Shown: positions 17,303 through 27,591, counted from the first letter of the stretch. The stretch is 64,000 nucleotides of DNA from Saccharopolyspora kobensis (GCF_900108315.1 NZ_FNVB01000004.1:806001-870000); one strand, 5' to 3'. Program-made: numbers and translations. The notes: generated by a model from the letters alone, not told the origin.

Positions 17303-18658
17303 GTGAGCGAGGGGCTGTTCGACGAGGGACTGTTCGGTGCCGACACCGAGCAACGCGCCGGTGAGCGGTTGGCCGAGAACGCGCCGTTGGCGGCACGGAT
17401 GCGGCCCCGTTCGCTGGACGAGGTCGTCGGCCAGCAGCACCTGCTGGGCGCCGGCGCACCGCTGCGCAGGTTGGTGGAAGGCGGCGCTCCGGCATCGGTG
17501 CTGCTCTACGGCCCGCCCGGCACCGGCAAGACGACCTTGGCCAACCTCGTCTCGCTGGCCACCGGACGCCGGTTCGCGGCCTTGTCCGCGCTGTCGTCCG
17601 GGGTGAAGGAGGTCCGCGCGGTCATCGAGGAGGCCCGGCGCCGCCTCGGCCGCTCCGGCGAGTCGACCGTGCTGTTCATCGACGAGGTGCACCGCTTCTC
17701 CAAGACGCAGCAGGACGCGCTGCTCGGCGCGGTCGAGGACCGCACCGTGCTGCTGGTGGCGGCCACCACGGAGAACCCCTACTTCTCCGTGGTGGCCCCG
17801 CTGCTGTCGCGGTCGCTGGTGCTGCAGCTGCGCAGCCTCGAGGACGACGACATCCGCACGCTGGTGCGCCGCGCGGTCGTCGAGGAGCGCGGGCTGGGCG
17901 GGGCGCTGCGGCTGACCGGGGAAGCCGAAGACCACCTGGTGGCGCTGGCCGGCGGCGATGCGCGGCGGGCGCTGACCGCGCTGGAGGCCGCGGCGGAGTC
18001 GGCGAGCTCGACCGGCGCCGAGGCCATCGACCTGGCCACCGTCGAGGCCACCGTGAACCGCGCCGCCGTGCTCTACGACAAGGGCGGCGACCAGCACTAC
18101 GACATCGCCAGCGCGTTCATCAAGTCCATCCGCGGCTCCGACGTGGACGCCGCGCTGCACTACCTGGCCCGGATGGTCGAGGCGGGCGAGGACCCGCGGT
18201 TCATCGCGCGGCGGCTGGTGGTGCACGCCAGCGAGGACATCGGGATGGCGGATCCGACCGCGCTGCAGACCGCGGTCGCGGCGGCGCACGCGGTGCAGTT
18301 CATCGGCATGCCCGAAGGACGGCTGGCGCTGGCCCAGGCCACCATCCACCTGGCCACCGCGCCGAAGTCGAACGCGGTGATCACCGCCATCGACGCGGCC
18401 TCCAGCGACGTGCGCGCGGGCAAGGGCGGCCCGGTCCCGCCGCACCTGCGCGACGGGCACTACGCGGGCGCGAAGAAGCTCGGCAACGCCCAGGGCTACC
18501 GGTACCCGCACAACAGGCCGGAAGGCGTGCTGAGCCAGCAGTACCCGCCGGACGAGCTGGTCGGCCGCGACTACTACGAGCCGACGGGCCGAGGAGCCGA
18601 GCGCGCGCTAGGAGAGCGGGTGCCAAAGCTCCGCGACATCATCCGCGGCAAGGGCTGA
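17303..18658 (+). CDS. rarA: Replication-associated recombination protein A (RarA/MgsA) ATPase
   Basis: The 451-residue AAA+ ATPase acts at stalled replication forks. Visible motifs are Walker [16 protein letters not shown] at about residues 71-85, Walker [20 protein letters not shown] at about 122-140, sensor 1 in [12 protein letters not shown], and sensor 2 in [12 protein letters not shown]. The C-terminal tetramerisation and clamp-interaction region ends in [15 protein letters not shown] and [14 protein letters not shown]. Length is normal. It corresponds to Rv2559c and keeps that place in the aspS-alaS interval. The start is probably leaderless. Confidence 0.95.
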   Translation: MSEGLFDEGLFGADTEQRAGERLAENAPLAARMRPRSLDEVVGQQHLLGAGAPLRRLVEGGAPASVLLYGPPGTGKTTLANLVSLATGRRFAALSALSSGVKEVRAVIEEARRRLGRSGESTVLFIDEVHRFSKTQQDALLGAVEDRTVLLVAATTENPYFSVVAPLLSRSLVLQLRSLEDDDIRTLVRRAVVEERGLGGALRLTGEAEDHLVALAGGDARRALTALEAAAESASSTGAEAIDLATVEATVNRAAVLYDKGGDQHYDIASAFIKSIRGSDVDAALHYLARMVEAGEDPRFIARRLVVHASEDIGMADPTALQTAVAAAHAVQFIGMPEGRLALAQATIHLATAPKSNAVITAIDAASSDVRAGKGGPVPPHLRDGHYAGAKKLGNAQGYRYPHNRPEGVLSQQYPPDELVGRDYYEPTGRGAERALGERVPKLRDIIRGKG

Positions 18659-18690
18659 AGACCGGATTCCGCACTCGCTCTGCGCGGCGC

Positions 18691-18705
18691 GCTGAGAACC
18701 CGCGG
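18691..18705 (+). repeat. Fragment of the intergenic repeat family (copy D)
   Basis: GCTGAGAACCCGCGG is identical over 15 bases to copy C (44370-44384) and close to the CTCAGAACCCGC block of copies A and B. The surrounding 30 bases resemble the family only loosely. It lies in the 188-base gap after rarA. Confidence 0.45.
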
Positions 18706-18846
18706 TGCCGGTTGCGACGGATGGCCGTGCGCATGCGACGGCTCGTGCTGTTGTCGCCGGAGGCGTCGCGGCTGCGGTTCGCGATGGTCGATCGGGCGTG
18801 CCCGGGCAGGTAGGTTCCGATCGGATTCGTCGCGAGGAGGTCGTTG

Positions 18847-19809
18847 GTGGACAAGCGGATCGTGGTCACCCGGACGGTGCCGGAGTCGGCGGTGGAGGTG
18901 CTGCGGGAGGCCGGAGCGGTGCACGTGTGCGCGCAGGACGGGCCGCTCCCGGTGCCCGAGCTGCACGAGGCCGTGCGGGGCGCGCACGCGATCGTGACGA
19001 TGCTGCACGACCGGGTCGACGCCGACCTGGTGGCCGCTGCCGGGCCTCAGCTGCAGGTGGTGGCCAACGTCGCCGTCGGCTACGACAACATCGACGTGCC
19101 CGCCGTGACCGAGCGCGGCGTCACCGTGACCAACACCCCTGGCGTGCTCGTCGACGCGACCGCCGACCTCGCCTTCGGCCTGCTGCTGATGGTCACCCGC
19201 CGCCTCGGGGAGGGCGAACGGCTGCTGCGCGCCCGCGAGCCCTGGACCTTCCACCTCGGCTTCATGCTCGGCACCGGCCTGCAGGGCAAGACGCTCGGCA
19301 TCGTCGGGCTCGGCGACATCGGGCAGGCCGTCGCCCGCCGAGCCCGCGCCTTCGGGATGAACATCGCCTACACCGGGCGCCGTCGGGCCCCGGTCGAGGT
19401 GGAGACCGAGCTCGACGCGCGCCACCTGCCGCTGGAGGAGCTGCTGCGCACCGCCGACGTGGTGTCCCTGCACTGCCCGCTCACCGAGCAGACCCGCCAC
19501 CTCATCGACGCGGCGGCGCTGGCGGCGATGAAGCCGACCGCCTTCCTGGTCAACACCAGCCGCGGCCCCGTGGTCGACGAGAAGGCGCTCGCGGAGGCGC
19601 TGCACGAGGGCCGGATCGCCGGTGCCGCGCTGGACGTCTTCGAGCACGAGCCCGCGGTCGAGCCCGCGCTGCTGGAGCTGGACAACGTCGCGATCGCCCC
19701 GCACCTGGGCTCGGCCACCGTCGAGACCCGCACCGCCATGGCCGAGCTCGCCGCCCGCAACGTCGCCGCCGTTCTGCGCGGCGCGGAGCCGATCACCCCG
19801 GTGGGATGA
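18847..19809 (+). CDS. D-2-hydroxyacid dehydrogenase, NAD(P)-dependent
   Basis: A 320-residue enzyme when started at GTG 18847, six bases after AGGAGG; an adjacent TTG at 18844 is too close. The Rossmann domain has GIVGLGDIGQAVARRA at about residues 149-164. Catalytic residues are the Arg in NTSRGPVVDE, the Glu in DVFEHEP and the His in APHLGSAT. It is closest in layout to glyoxylate/hydroxypyruvate reductases, which reduce 2-oxoacids. A -10-like TAGGTT sits at 18811-18816. The gene stands alone, and an ECF-type promoter follows. Confidence 0.9.
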   Translation: MDKRIVVTRTVPESAVEVLREAGAVHVCAQDGPLPVPELHEAVRGAHAIVTMLHDRVDADLVAAAGPQLQVVANVAVGYDNIDVPAVTERGVTVTNTPGVLVDATADLAFGLLLMVTRRLGEGERLLRAREPWTFHLGFMLGTGLQGKTLGIVGLGDIGQAVARRARAFGMNIAYTGRRRAPVEVETELDARHLPLEELLRTADVVSLHCPLTEQTRHLIDAAALAAMKPTAFLVNTSRGPVVDEKALAEALHEGRIAGAALDVFEHEPAVEPALLELDNVAIAPHLGSATVETRTAMAELAARNVAAVLRGAEPITPVG

Positions 19810-19837
19810 GAGCGGCCGGAAAAATTCTCGGCGAGGA

Positions 19838-19865
19838 TGTCGAGAACCGGTGACCGGCTCCGTCC
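19838..19865 (+). promoter_or_regulatory. Predicted ECF42-type promoter
   Basis: TGTCGA at 19838-19843 is followed after a 17-base spacer by CGTCC at 19861-19865. The published signature of ECF42 sigma factors, as I recall it, has TGTCGA at -35 and a CGTC-like -10. It drives a DGPF-protein gene and the sigma factor gene directly downstream, so the pair is probably autoregulated. Confidence 0.7.
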
Positions 19866-19902
19866 CCGAGGTGAAAGCGAACTCGCACCGAGGAGGCCCA
19901 CC

Positions 19903-20310
19903 ATGGCCAAGTACCTGTTGCTGAAGCACTACCGCGGCGCGCCGGCCGCGGTCAACGACGTCCCGATGGACCAGTGGACGCCCGAGGAGATCTCGGCGCA
20001 CGTGAAGTACATGAACGACTTCGCCGCCCGGCTGCAGGAGACCGGCGAGTACGTCGACAGCCAGGCGCTGGCCCCGGAGGGCACCTTCGTCCGCTACGAC
20101 GGCGAGGGGCGCCCGCCGGTCACCGACGGCCCGTTCGCCGAGACCAAGGACGTCATCGCGGGCTGGATGGTGATCGACGTCGACAGCTACGAGCGCGCGC
20201 TCGAACTGGCGGCGGAGCTCTCCGCGGCGCCCGGGGCGGGCGGGAAGCCGATCCACGAGTGGCTCGAACTGCGCCCGTTCCTGGGCCACGCGCCCACCAT
20301 CGCGGAGTGA
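19903..20310 (+). CDS. YCII-related (DGPF) protein
   Basis: A 135-residue protein starting at ATG 19903, six bases after AGGAGG. It carries the namesake motif in PPVTDGPFAETKDVIAGW at about residues 68-85, and an N-terminal beta strand (KYLLLKHYRG). DGPF proteins are small dimeric ferredoxin-like folds of unclear function whose genes are typically linked to ECF42 sigma factors. The stop TGA overlaps the ATG of the sigma factor gene by one base, so translation is coupled. Confidence 0.92.
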   Translation: MAKYLLLKHYRGAPAAVNDVPMDQWTPEEISAHVKYMNDFAARLQETGEYVDSQALAPEGTFVRYDGEGRPPVTDGPFAETKDVIAGWMVIDVDSYERALELAAELSAAPGAGGKPIHEWLELRPFLGHAPTIAE

Positions 20311-21449
20311 TGCGGGTGGACGAGGCGCTGATCCGGAGCCTCACCCCGCAGGTGATCGGGGTCCTCGTCCGCCGCGGAGCAGACTTCGCGGCGGCCGAGG
20401 ACGCCGTCCAGGACGCCCTGGTCGATGCGGTCCGCGGCTGGCGGGACGACCCGCCGCGGGACCCGAAGGGCTGGCTGATCACCGTCGCCTGGAACCGGTT
20501 CCTCGACGCGACCAGGGCGGATGCCGCTCGCCGGCGGCGGGAGGACCGCGCCGAGGAGGAACCGGTGGCGGCGCCCGGCGTGGACGACACGCTGCAGCTG
20601 TACTTCCTGTGCGCCCACCCGTCGCTGACGCCGTCGTCCGCGGTCGCGCTCACGCTGCGCGCCGTCGGCGGGCTGACCACCCGTCAGATCGCGCAGGCCT
20701 ACCTGGTGCCGGAGTCGACGATGGCGCAGCGGATCAGCCGCGCCAAGCGCACCGTCTCCGGCGTGCGGTTCGACCAGCCGGGCGATGTCGCCACCGTGCT
20801 GCGCGTGCTCTACCTGGTCTTCAACGAGGGCTACTCGGGCGACGTCGACCTCTCCGCCGAGGCCATCCGGCTCACCCGGCAGCTGGCGGCCGCCATCGAC
20901 CACCCCGAGGTGGCGGGGCTGCTCGCGCTCATGCTGCTGCACCACGCCCGGCGCGCCACCCGCACCGCGCCCGACGGCGGCCTGGTGCCGCTCGCGGAGC
21001 AGGACCGGAGCCGGTGGGACACCGGGATGATCGCGGAGGGAGTCGAGATCCTCCAGGCCGCGCTCGCCCGCGACCGGCTGGGCGAGTACCAGGCCCAGGC
21101 CGCCATCGCGGCGCTCCACGCCGATGCGCCCACCGCGGCGGAGACGGACTGGCCGCAGATCGTCGAGTGGTACGACGAGCTCGTGCGCTTGACCGGCAGC
21201 CCGGTCGTCCGGCTCAACCGCGCGGTGGCCGTCGGCGAGGCCGATGGCCCGCGCGCGGGCCTGGCCGCGCTCGCCGAGCTGGACGCCTCCCTGCCCCGCC
21301 ACGCGGCGGTGGCGGCGTACCTCCACGAACGCGACGGCGATCTGGCGACCGCGGCGCGGCTGTACTCGGAGGCGGCGCGGAAGGCCGCCAACGTCGCCGA
21401 GCGCGATCACCTCGTGCGCCAGGCCGCCCGGCTCAACACCGACCGATGA
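20310..21449 (+). CDS. ECF sigma factor of the ECF42 group with C-terminal TPR-like domain
   Basis: The 379-residue protein has a sigma-2 region (AAAEDAVQDALVDAVRGW) within residues 1-90, a sigma-4 region with GGLTTRQIAQAYLVPESTMA at about residues 118-137, and a C-terminal extension of about 210 residues. The extension holds the family's conserved YLVFNEGYSG and AIAALHADAPT and ends in TPR-like helices. ECF42 factors lack a classical anti-sigma factor; the extension is thought necessary for activity. It is coupled to the DGPF gene, and a matching promoter lies upstream of both. Confidence 0.92.
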   Translation: MRVDEALIRSLTPQVIGVLVRRGADFAAAEDAVQDALVDAVRGWRDDPPRDPKGWLITVAWNRFLDATRADAARRRREDRAEEEPVAAPGVDDTLQLYFLCAHPSLTPSSAVALTLRAVGGLTTRQIAQAYLVPESTMAQRISRAKRTVSGVRFDQPGDVATVLRVLYLVFNEGYSGDVDLSAEAIRLTRQLAAAIDHPEVAGLLALMLLHHARRATRTAPDGGLVPLAEQDRSRWDTGMIAEGVEILQAALARDRLGEYQAQAAIAALHADAPTAAETDWPQIVEWYDELVRLTGSPVVRLNRAVAVGEADGPRAGLAALAELDASLPRHAAVAAYLHERDGDLATAARLYSEAARKAANVAERDHLVRQAARLNTDR

Positions 21450-21561
21450 CGACCTGAGTTCGCGCGGGCTGAATCCGGGCGGAGAAATGCGCGCGGAACT
21501 CGCGTTTTTCCACCCGATCGATCGGCCGCGACCGGGTGCGCAGGTGGGGGAGCGGTGCCGG

Positions 21562-21567
21562 TAACCT
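21562..21567 (+). promoter_or_regulatory. Probable -10 element of the DUF948-alaS operon
   Basis: TAACCT lies 71 bases ahead of the GTG at 21639 and fits the housekeeping -10 pattern. It would drive a transcript running from the two small membrane-protein genes into alaS and beyond. No clear -35 is seen. Confidence 0.4.
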
Positions 21568-21638
21568 GAGCGGCGATCAACAGGCCGGGGAATCAACGGC
21601 CCGGCCTGACGGAAATGACGTGGAATACGGGAGGGCAC

Positions 21639-22046
21639 GTGACGCCCACGCAGATCGCCGCGCTGATCGCCGCCGGAGCGTTCGTGCTGCTGGTCGTGCT
21701 GCTGGCGATCCCGCTGATCAAGCTCGGCCGGACCTTGGACGAGGCGACCATCGCGATCCGCAAGGCGCACGAGAACTCCGACCCGCTGTTCACCGGCGCG
21801 AATTCGACGATCACTCACGTCAACACCCAGCTGGAGCGGGTGGACGGGATCACCGCCAACGCCAAGACGATCAGCGGCAACGTCTCGGCGTTGTCCTCGC
21901 TGTTCACGGCTACACTGGGTGGCCCGTTGGTGAAGACGGCGGCGTTCTCCTACGGGGTCAGCAAGGCGCTGCGCGCACGCCGCAAGCGCAAGCAGGAGCC
22001 CGCTGGCCGGCACTTCCGCCGCAAGGGCAAAGGGGGGCGCAAGTGA
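21639..22046 (+). CDS. DUF948-family membrane protein
   Basis: A 135-residue protein read from GTG 21639, which has GGAGG four bases upstream. One N-terminal membrane span (IAALIAAGAFVLLVVLLAIPLI) is followed by a helical region with regularly spaced polar residues (TLDEATIAIRKAHENSD) and a very basic C-terminus (RARRKRKQE). DUF948 proteins are single-span proteins of unknown function found directly before alaS in actinobacteria. The TGA overlaps the next GTG. Confidence 0.85.
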   Translation: MTPTQIAALIAAGAFVLLVVLLAIPLIKLGRTLDEATIAIRKAHENSDPLFTGANSTITHVNTQLERVDGITANAKTISGNVSALSSLFTATLGGPLVKTAAFSYGVSKALRARRKRKQEPAGRHFRRKGKGGRK

Positions 22047-22339
22047 GCCGCCTGTTCTGGTTCGGCGCCGGGGTCGCGGCCGGTGCCGTGGTGATGCGCA
22101 AGCTCAACGAGACCGCGCGCAAGGCGACTCCGACGGGCATGGCCGAGCAGCTCGGCGGCGCGATGCGCGAACTGGCCGGCGCGGTCGGCTCGTTCGGCGC
22201 CGAGGTGCGCGCCGGGATGCAGGAGCGCGAGGACGAGCTGCAGGAAGTCGTGAACAACGCCGACACGGTGCAGTTCCGGCGGATCGACGCGGCTCCGGAC
22301 TCGGGCGGTGCCCGGCGAGCTCGCCGGGCGGGTCGCTGA
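22043..22339 (+). CDS. Small DUF6167-like protein upstream of alaS
   Basis: A 98-residue protein starting at GTG 22043, overlapping the previous stop by four bases. A short hydrophobic start (LFWFGAGVAAGAVVM) is followed by an amphipathic helical stretch (QLGGAMRELAGAVGSFGAEV) and an acidic EREDELQEV segment. It fits the small conserved partner found between the DUF948 gene and alaS in actinobacteria. Function is unknown; envelope association is inferred from the hydrophobic N-terminus. Confidence 0.75.
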   Translation: MSRLFWFGAGVAAGAVVMRKLNETARKATPTGMAEQLGGAMRELAGAVGSFGAEVRAGMQEREDELQEVVNNADTVQFRRIDAAPDSGGARRARRAGR

Positions 22340-22411
22340 CGCCGGCGCCACGCCGCCAGCCGCTCGCCGCCACCGCGCCATCCGACACCTGAGCTCCCCG
22401 AGGATCCCACC

Positions 22412-25084
22412 GTGCAGACCCACGAGATCAACAGCCGATTCACCGAGCACTTCCGCAGCCGCGGCCACACCGTGGTGCCCAGCGCCTCGCTGATCCTGGA
22501 CGACCCGACGCTGCTGTTCGTCAACGCCGGGATGGTCCAGTTCAAGCCCTACTTCCTGGGCGAGGCCCCGGCGCCGTACCCGCGCGCCACCAGCATCCAG
22601 AAGTGCGTGCGCACCGGCGACATCGACGAGGTCGGCAAGACCACCCGGCACAACACGTTCTTCCAGATGGCGGGCAACTTCTCCTTCGGCGATTACTTCA
22701 AAGAAGGCGCCATGCAGTTCGCCTGGGAGCTGCTGACCAAGTCCCAGTCCGATGGCGGCTACGGCTTCGACCCGGAGCGGCTGTGGGTCACCGTCTACGA
22801 GAAGGACGCCCAGGCGCGGCAGCTCTGGCAGGACGTCGTCGGCGTCCCGGCCGAGCGGATCCAGGAGCGCGACGGCAAGGACAACTACTGGGACATGGGC
22901 GTGCCCGGTCCCGGCGGTCCGTGCTCGGAGATCTACTTCGACCGCGGCCCGAAGTACGGCCGCGAGGGCGGCCCGGTCGCCGACGAGGACCGCTACATCG
23001 AGATCTGGAACCTGGTGTTCATGCAGGACATCAGGGGTGAGCTCTCGCCGAAGCTCGGGCACGAGCCGATCGGCACGCTGCCCAGCAAGAACATCGACAC
23101 CGGCATGGGCGTCGAGCGGGTGGCCTGCCTGCTGCAGGGCGTGGAGAACGTCTACGAGACCGACCTGGTCCGCCCGGTCATCGCCAAGGCCGAGGAGCTC
23201 TCCGGCCGTCGCTACGGCGCGAACGACGAGGACGACGTGCGCTTCCGCGTCATCGCCGACCACGCCCGCTCCGGCGTGATGCTGGTCGGCGACGGCGTGA
23301 CGCCCGGCAACGAGGCCCGCGGCTACGTGCTGCGCCGGTTGCTGCGCCGGATCATCCGCTCCACCCGCCTGCTGGGCGTGCAGGAGCCGGTGCTCGGTGA
23401 GTTCAGCAAGGTCGTGCGCGACGCGATGGCGCCGAGCTACCCGGAGCTGGTCACCGAGTTCGACCGCATCGACTCGGTGATGCGCAACGAGGAAGAGGCC
23501 TTCCTGACCACCCTGACCGCCGGGTCGAAGATCTTCGACGTGGCGGTGGCCGAGACCAAGAAGGCCGGCGGCGGCCAGCTCTCCGGGGACAAGGCCTTCC
23601 AGCTGCACGACACCTACGGCTTCCCGATCGACCTGACCCTGGAGATGGCCTCCGAGCAGGGCCTGAGCGTCGACGAGCAGGGCTTCCGGGACCTGATGGC
23701 CGAGCAGCGCCGCCGGGCCAAGGAGGACGCCAAGGCGCGCAAGACCGGCCACGGCGACCTGTCCACCTACCGCACGCTGCTGGACGAGCACGGCACCACC
23801 GAGTTCATCGGCTACACCGACCTGCAGTCGCACAGCCGGGTGCTGGGCCTGCTGGTGGACGGTCAGCCGGCGAAGTCCGCGGCCGCGGGCAGCGAGGTCG
23901 AGCTGGTGCTGGACCGCACCCCGTTCTACGCCGAGGGCGGTGGCCAGATCGCCGACACCGGTCGGCTGGTCGGCCCCGGCGTGGCCGTCGAGGTGCACGA
24001 CGTGCAGCGCGCGGTGCCGGGCCTGTTCGTGCACCGCGCCAAGGTCGTCGAGGGCGAGCTCGGCGTGGACACCATGCTGGAGGCCGCGGTCGACCAGGCC
24101 CGCCGCCACGCGATCGAGCGCTCCCACTCCGCGACGCACCTGGTGCACGCGGCGGTGCGCAGCGCCTACGGCAAGCGCGCGGCGCAGGCCGGTTCGCTGA
24201 ACTCGCCGGGCCGGATGCGGTTCGACTTCACCGCCCCGTCGGCGGTCTCGGCGGGCGTGCTCGCGGGCGTCGAGGAAGAGGTCAACGACTACCTGCAGAG
24301 CGACGTCGAGGTGCAGACCTTCACCACCACGATGGACCGGGCCATGGAGCTCGGCGCGGTCGCGCTGTTCGGCGAGAAGTACGGCGACCAGGTCCGCGTC
24401 GTGGACATGGGCGACTACTCCCGCGAGCTGTGCGGTGGCACCCACGTGCCCCGCATCGGCCGCCTCGGCGTGGTCAAGCTGGTCGGCGACTCCTCGGTGG
24501 GTTCGGGCGTGCACCGCGTCGAAGCGCTGGTCGGCATGGACGCGATGCGCCACATCAGCAAGGAGCACCTGCTGGTCAGCCAGCTGGCCGAGCAGTTCAA
24601 GGTGCCCGCCGACGAGCTGCCGGAGCGCATCAACGGCGTGGTCTCCCGGCTGAAGGCCGCGGAGAAGGAGATCCAGCAGCTGCGCGTCGCGCAGGTCCTG
24701 CAGTCCGCCGGTGAGCTCGCCGAGAAGGGCACCGACGTGCACGGCGTGACCGTGGTCGCCGAGCAGGTGCCCGACGGCGTGGACGGCGGTGCGCTGCGCG
24801 CGCTGGCCGGCGAGATCCGCGGCCGGCTCGGCTCCCGCCCCTCCGTGGTGGCGCTTTTCTCGGCCGACGAGGGCAAGGTCAGCTTCGTGGTCGGCGTCAG
24901 CGACGCGGCCCGCGACCAGGGCCTCGCGGCCGGCAAGCTGGTGCCCGGCTTCGCCGCCGAGGTCGGCGGTCGCGGTGGCGGCAAGCCGGACATGGCGCAG
25001 GGCGGCGGCTCGAACCCGGCCGGGATCACCGCCGCGATCGGCGCGCTGCGCAAGGCGGTCGACCAGGTGGTGGCTGGCGGGTGA
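22412..25084 (+). CDS. alaS: Alanyl-tRNA synthetase
   Basis: A full-length 890-residue synthetase. The catalytic domain begins [16 protein letters not shown] and includes [13 protein letters not shown] and the motif 2 stretch [20 protein letters not shown]. The editing domain carries the zinc/editing motif [10 protein letters not shown] (about residues 572-581) and [10 protein letters not shown] (about 672). The C-terminal region (about 700-890) includes the DHHA1-type [15 protein letters not shown]. Start is GTG 22412. The next gene, ruvX, overlaps its stop by four bases. Confidence 0.97.
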   Translation: MQTHEINSRFTEHFRSRGHTVVPSASLILDDPTLLFVNAGMVQFKPYFLGEAPAPYPRATSIQKCVRTGDIDEVGKTTRHNTFFQMAGNFSFGDYFKEGAMQFAWELLTKSQSDGGYGFDPERLWVTVYEKDAQARQLWQDVVGVPAERIQERDGKDNYWDMGVPGPGGPCSEIYFDRGPKYGREGGPVADEDRYIEIWNLVFMQDIRGELSPKLGHEPIGTLPSKNIDTGMGVERVACLLQGVENVYETDLVRPVIAKAEELSGRRYGANDEDDVRFRVIADHARSGVMLVGDGVTPGNEARGYVLRRLLRRIIRSTRLLGVQEPVLGEFSKVVRDAMAPSYPELVTEFDRIDSVMRNEEEAFLTTLTAGSKIFDVAVAETKKAGGGQLSGDKAFQLHDTYGFPIDLTLEMASEQGLSVDEQGFRDLMAEQRRRAKEDAKARKTGHGDLSTYRTLLDEHGTTEFIGYTDLQSHSRVLGLLVDGQPAKSAAAGSEVELVLDRTPFYAEGGGQIADTGRLVGPGVAVEVHDVQRAVPGLFVHRAKVVEGELGVDTMLEAAVDQARRHAIERSHSATHLVHAAVRSAYGKRAAQAGSLNSPGRMRFDFTAPSAVSAGVLAGVEEEVNDYLQSDVEVQTFTTTMDRAMELGAVALFGEKYGDQVRVVDMGDYSRELCGGTHVPRIGRLGVVKLVGDSSVGSGVHRVEALVGMDAMRHISKEHLLVSQLAEQFKVPADELPERINGVVSRLKAAEKEIQQLRVAQVLQSAGELAEKGTDVHGVTVVAEQVPDGVDGGALRALAGEIRGRLGSRPSVVALFSADEGKVSFVVGVSDAARDQGLAAGKLVPGFAAEVGGRGGGKPDMAQGGGSNPAGITAAIGALRKAVDQVVAGG

Positions 25085-25551
25085 GCGAGCACCAGCGGGC
25101 GGAACCCGGACCGGGGCGTCGGCTAGGTGTCGACGTCGGTGCGGTCCGGGTGGGTGTCGCGCTCAGCGACCCCGCCCCGATGCTGGCCACCCCGCTGGTG
25201 ACCCTGAAGCGGGACGAGGCGGGCGGCAGCGATCTGGCGCGGCTCGCCGAACTCGTCACCGAGCACGACGTGGTGGAAGTCGTGGTGGGCATGCCCAAGA
25301 CGCTGGCAGGCCGCCACGGCGCCGCCGCGGAGATCGCGCAGTCCTACGGCACGGCGCTCGCGGAGCGCATCGCGCCGGTGCCGGTGCGGTTCGCCGACGA
25401 GCGGTTGACCACCGTGACCGCCAGCCGGATGCTTTCGCAGCGGGGGGTCAAGGGGAAGAAGCAGCGCGCCGTGGTGGACCAGGCGGCTGCGGTGGAGATC
25501 TTGCAGGCGTTCTTGGACGGTCGGGGGAAGACGCGAGAGGACCTTTCGTGA
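25081..25551 (+). CDS. ruvX: Putative pre-16S rRNA nuclease / Holliday junction resolvase-like YqgF
   Basis: The 156-residue RNase H-fold protein has the family pattern [18 protein letters not shown] near the N-terminus, with the first catalytic Asp, then [14 protein letters not shown] and [11 protein letters not shown] with a conserved Glu, and a final [15 protein letters not shown] with the last Asp. YqgF homologues process the 5' end of 16S rRNA; some act on branched DNA. It overlaps alaS upstream and mltG downstream by four bases each, in the alaS-ruvX-mltG-aroE order typical of actinobacteria. Confidence 0.92.
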   Translation: MSEHQRAEPGPGRRLGVDVGAVRVGVALSDPAPMLATPLVTLKRDEAGGSDLARLAELVTEHDVVEVVVGMPKTLAGRHGAAAEIAQSYGTALAERIAPVPVRFADERLTTVTASRMLSQRGVKGKKQRAVVDQAAAVEILQAFLDGRGKTREDLS

Positions 25552-26750
25552 CCGACGAACTCGGACTGTTCGCCGACGAGCCCGACGACAGGAGGCGACG
25601 AGCCCCCGACCCGGAGCGCTTCCGCCGCCGCAAGCGCCGCCGCCTGGTGACCGCGCTGGCCGGGCTGTTCGTGCTGGTGCTGGTGGGCGTCGGCGTCCTC
25701 TACGGCGCCAGCCAGATCATGCAGATCGGCGCCTACGACGACTACGACGGCGAGGGCACCGGTGACGTGGTCATCGAGGTCAAGGCCGGCGACACCGTCA
25801 GCGCCATCGGTCGCACCCTCTCCCAGCAGGACGTGGTGGCCAGCACCAAGGCGTTCACCAAGGCCGCCGAGGAGAACCGGCAGATCAACAGCATCCAGCC
25901 GGGCTACTACCTGATGCGCGGCAAGATGTCCGGCGAGGCCGCCGTGGCGCACATCCTGTCGCCGAAGGCGAAGGTCGGCCGGGTGGACATCCGCGGCGGC
26001 ATGCGGCTGGAGGACCAGCTCGCGCCCAACAACGGGCACACGCCGGGCATCCTGACCAAGCTCGCCGAAGCCACCTGCGCCGGTGAGAACCCGACGTGCG
26101 CCACCTCCGAGGAGATGCACCACATCGCCGCGACCGCCGACCTGAAGTCGCTGGGCGTGCCGGACTGGGCGATCGAGGGCGCCTCGCGGGCCGAGCCGAA
26201 GCGGCGGCTGGAAGGCCTGATCATGCCCGGCATCTACGACGTCAAGCCGGGCGAGTCCGCGGAGAACGTGCTGCGCGACGTGGTCACCCGCTCCGCGGCG
26301 GCGCTGGAGGCCGCGGGCCTGCCGCAGCGGGCGGAGGGCACCAAGCACTCCGCCTACGAGCTGCTGATCATCGGCTCGATCGTGCAGAGCGAAGCGATCA
26401 CGAAGGACTTCGGCCAGGTCGCGCGGGTCATCGAGAACCGGCTCACGCACCCGGTCATGGAGCTCGGCATGGACTCCACGATCAACTACCCGCTGGACAA
26501 GCCGAGCCTGCTGACCGATCCGAAGGACCGCGACCGGCCGGGACCGTACAACACGTACCTGAACTTCGGGCTGCCGCCGACGCCGATCTCGACGGCCAGC
26601 AAGGAAGCGCTGGAGGCCGCGGAGAACCCGACCGAGGGCAACTGGCGGTTCTTCGTGAAGTGCTACCCGGACGGCACGTCGTGCTTCGCCGAGACCTTCG
26701 ACCAGCACCGGGCCTACATCGAGGAAGCGCGGGCCCGCGGTGCCTTCTGA
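25548..26750 (+). CDS. mltG: Endolytic murein transglycosylase MltG
   Basis: A 400-residue protein from GTG 25548. A charged cytoplasmic tail of about 32 residues precedes one membrane span (LVTALAGLFVLVLVGVGVLYG), a LysM-like region (VIEVKAGDTVSAIGRTLSQ), and the YceG catalytic domain. That domain has the catalytic Glu in LIIGSIVQSEA, then ARVIENRLTH and PYNTYLNFGLPPTPIS. It cleaves nascent glycan strands and sets their length. The gene overlaps ruvX upstream and aroE downstream (11 bases). Confidence 0.95.
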   Translation: MTDELGLFADEPDDRRRRAPDPERFRRRKRRRLVTALAGLFVLVLVGVGVLYGASQIMQIGAYDDYDGEGTGDVVIEVKAGDTVSAIGRTLSQQDVVASTKAFTKAAEENRQINSIQPGYYLMRGKMSGEAAVAHILSPKAKVGRVDIRGGMRLEDQLAPNNGHTPGILTKLAEATCAGENPTCATSEEMHHIAATADLKSLGVPDWAIEGASRAEPKRRLEGLIMPGIYDVKPGESAENVLRDVVTRSAAALEAAGLPQRAEGTKHSAYELLIIGSIVQSEAITKDFGQVARVIENRLTHPVMELGMDSTINYPLDKPSLLTDPKDRDRPGPYNTYLNFGLPPTPISTASKEALEAAENPTEGNWRFFVKCYPDGTSCFAETFDQHRAYIEEARARGAF

Positions 26751-27591
26751 TCAGCGACGGGCGGCGGTGCTCGGTTCTCCGATCGAGCACTCGCTGTCCC
26801 CGATCCTGCACGGATCCGCTTACGCCGCACTGGGATTGAGCGGCTGGACCTACGAGCGGGTGGAGGCCGACGAGCGGCAGCTGGTCGAGTTCGTCGCCGG
26901 GTTGGGCCCCGAGTGGGCCGGGCTGTCGGTGACGATGCCGGGCAAGCGCGCGGCGTTGCGCGTCGCCGACGAGGTCAGCGCGCGGGCCGAAGCGGTCGGC
27001 GCGGCGAACACGCTGGTGCACCGGGCCGACGGCAGCTGGGCCGCGGACTGCACCGACGTCGACGGAGTCGTCGGAGCGCTGCGCGCGGCCGGCGGCTTCT
27101 ACACCGGGCACAGCGGCCTGATCCTGGGAGCGGGCGGCACCGCCGCCGCGACCCTGGCGGCCTTCGCGGAGCTCGGCCTGCGCCGGGCGACGATCGCGGT
27201 GCGCGAGCCCGCGCGAGCGCGCGAAGCGGCGGAGACCGCGGAGCGGGTGGGGCTGGAGGTGCGCGTGGAGCGGCTGGACCGCGTCGCGCTCGCGGACGTC
27301 GCGGCAGCGGCGGACGTCGTGGTGTCGACGCTGCCGGCGGGGGCGCTCGGAGAGCGCGCGGCGGAGCTGGCGAAGGCCGCTTGCGTGCTCGACGTGGTCT
27401 ACCACCCGTGGCCGACGCCACTGGCTGCGGCGGTGACCGCGGCGGGCGGTCGGGTGGCGACGGGCCTGGACATGCTGCTGCACCAGGCGTTCGGCCAGGT
27501 CGAGCAGTTCACCGGCCGCCGCGCGCCCCGCCAGGTGATGCGCGACGCCCTGGCCGAGGCCACCGGCAACGAGCTCCCGCTCCCGCTCTGA
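26740..27591 (+). CDS. aroE: Shikimate dehydrogenase
   Basis: A 283-residue enzyme reducing 3-dehydroshikimate to shikimate with NADPH. The shikimate site is seen in GSPIEHSLSPILH, the catalytic Lys in SVTMPGKRAALR, and conserved GAANTLV and CTDVDG; the cofactor loop is LILGAGGTAAATLAAF. It starts at GTG 26740 inside the end of mltG. The other aro genes resume 4.5 kb downstream after a PTS block, so the usual aroE-pilD-aroC run is interrupted here. An AT-rich hairpin follows its stop directly. Confidence 0.94.
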   Translation: MPSDQRRAAVLGSPIEHSLSPILHGSAYAALGLSGWTYERVEADERQLVEFVAGLGPEWAGLSVTMPGKRAALRVADEVSARAEAVGAANTLVHRADGSWAADCTDVDGVVGALRAAGGFYTGHSGLILGAGGTAAATLAAFAELGLRRATIAVREPARAREAAETAERVGLEVRVERLDRVALADVAAAADVVVSTLPAGALGERAAELAKAACVLDVVYHPWPTPLAAAVTAAGGRVATGLDMLLHQAFGQVEQFTGRRAPRQVMRDALAEATGNELPLPL

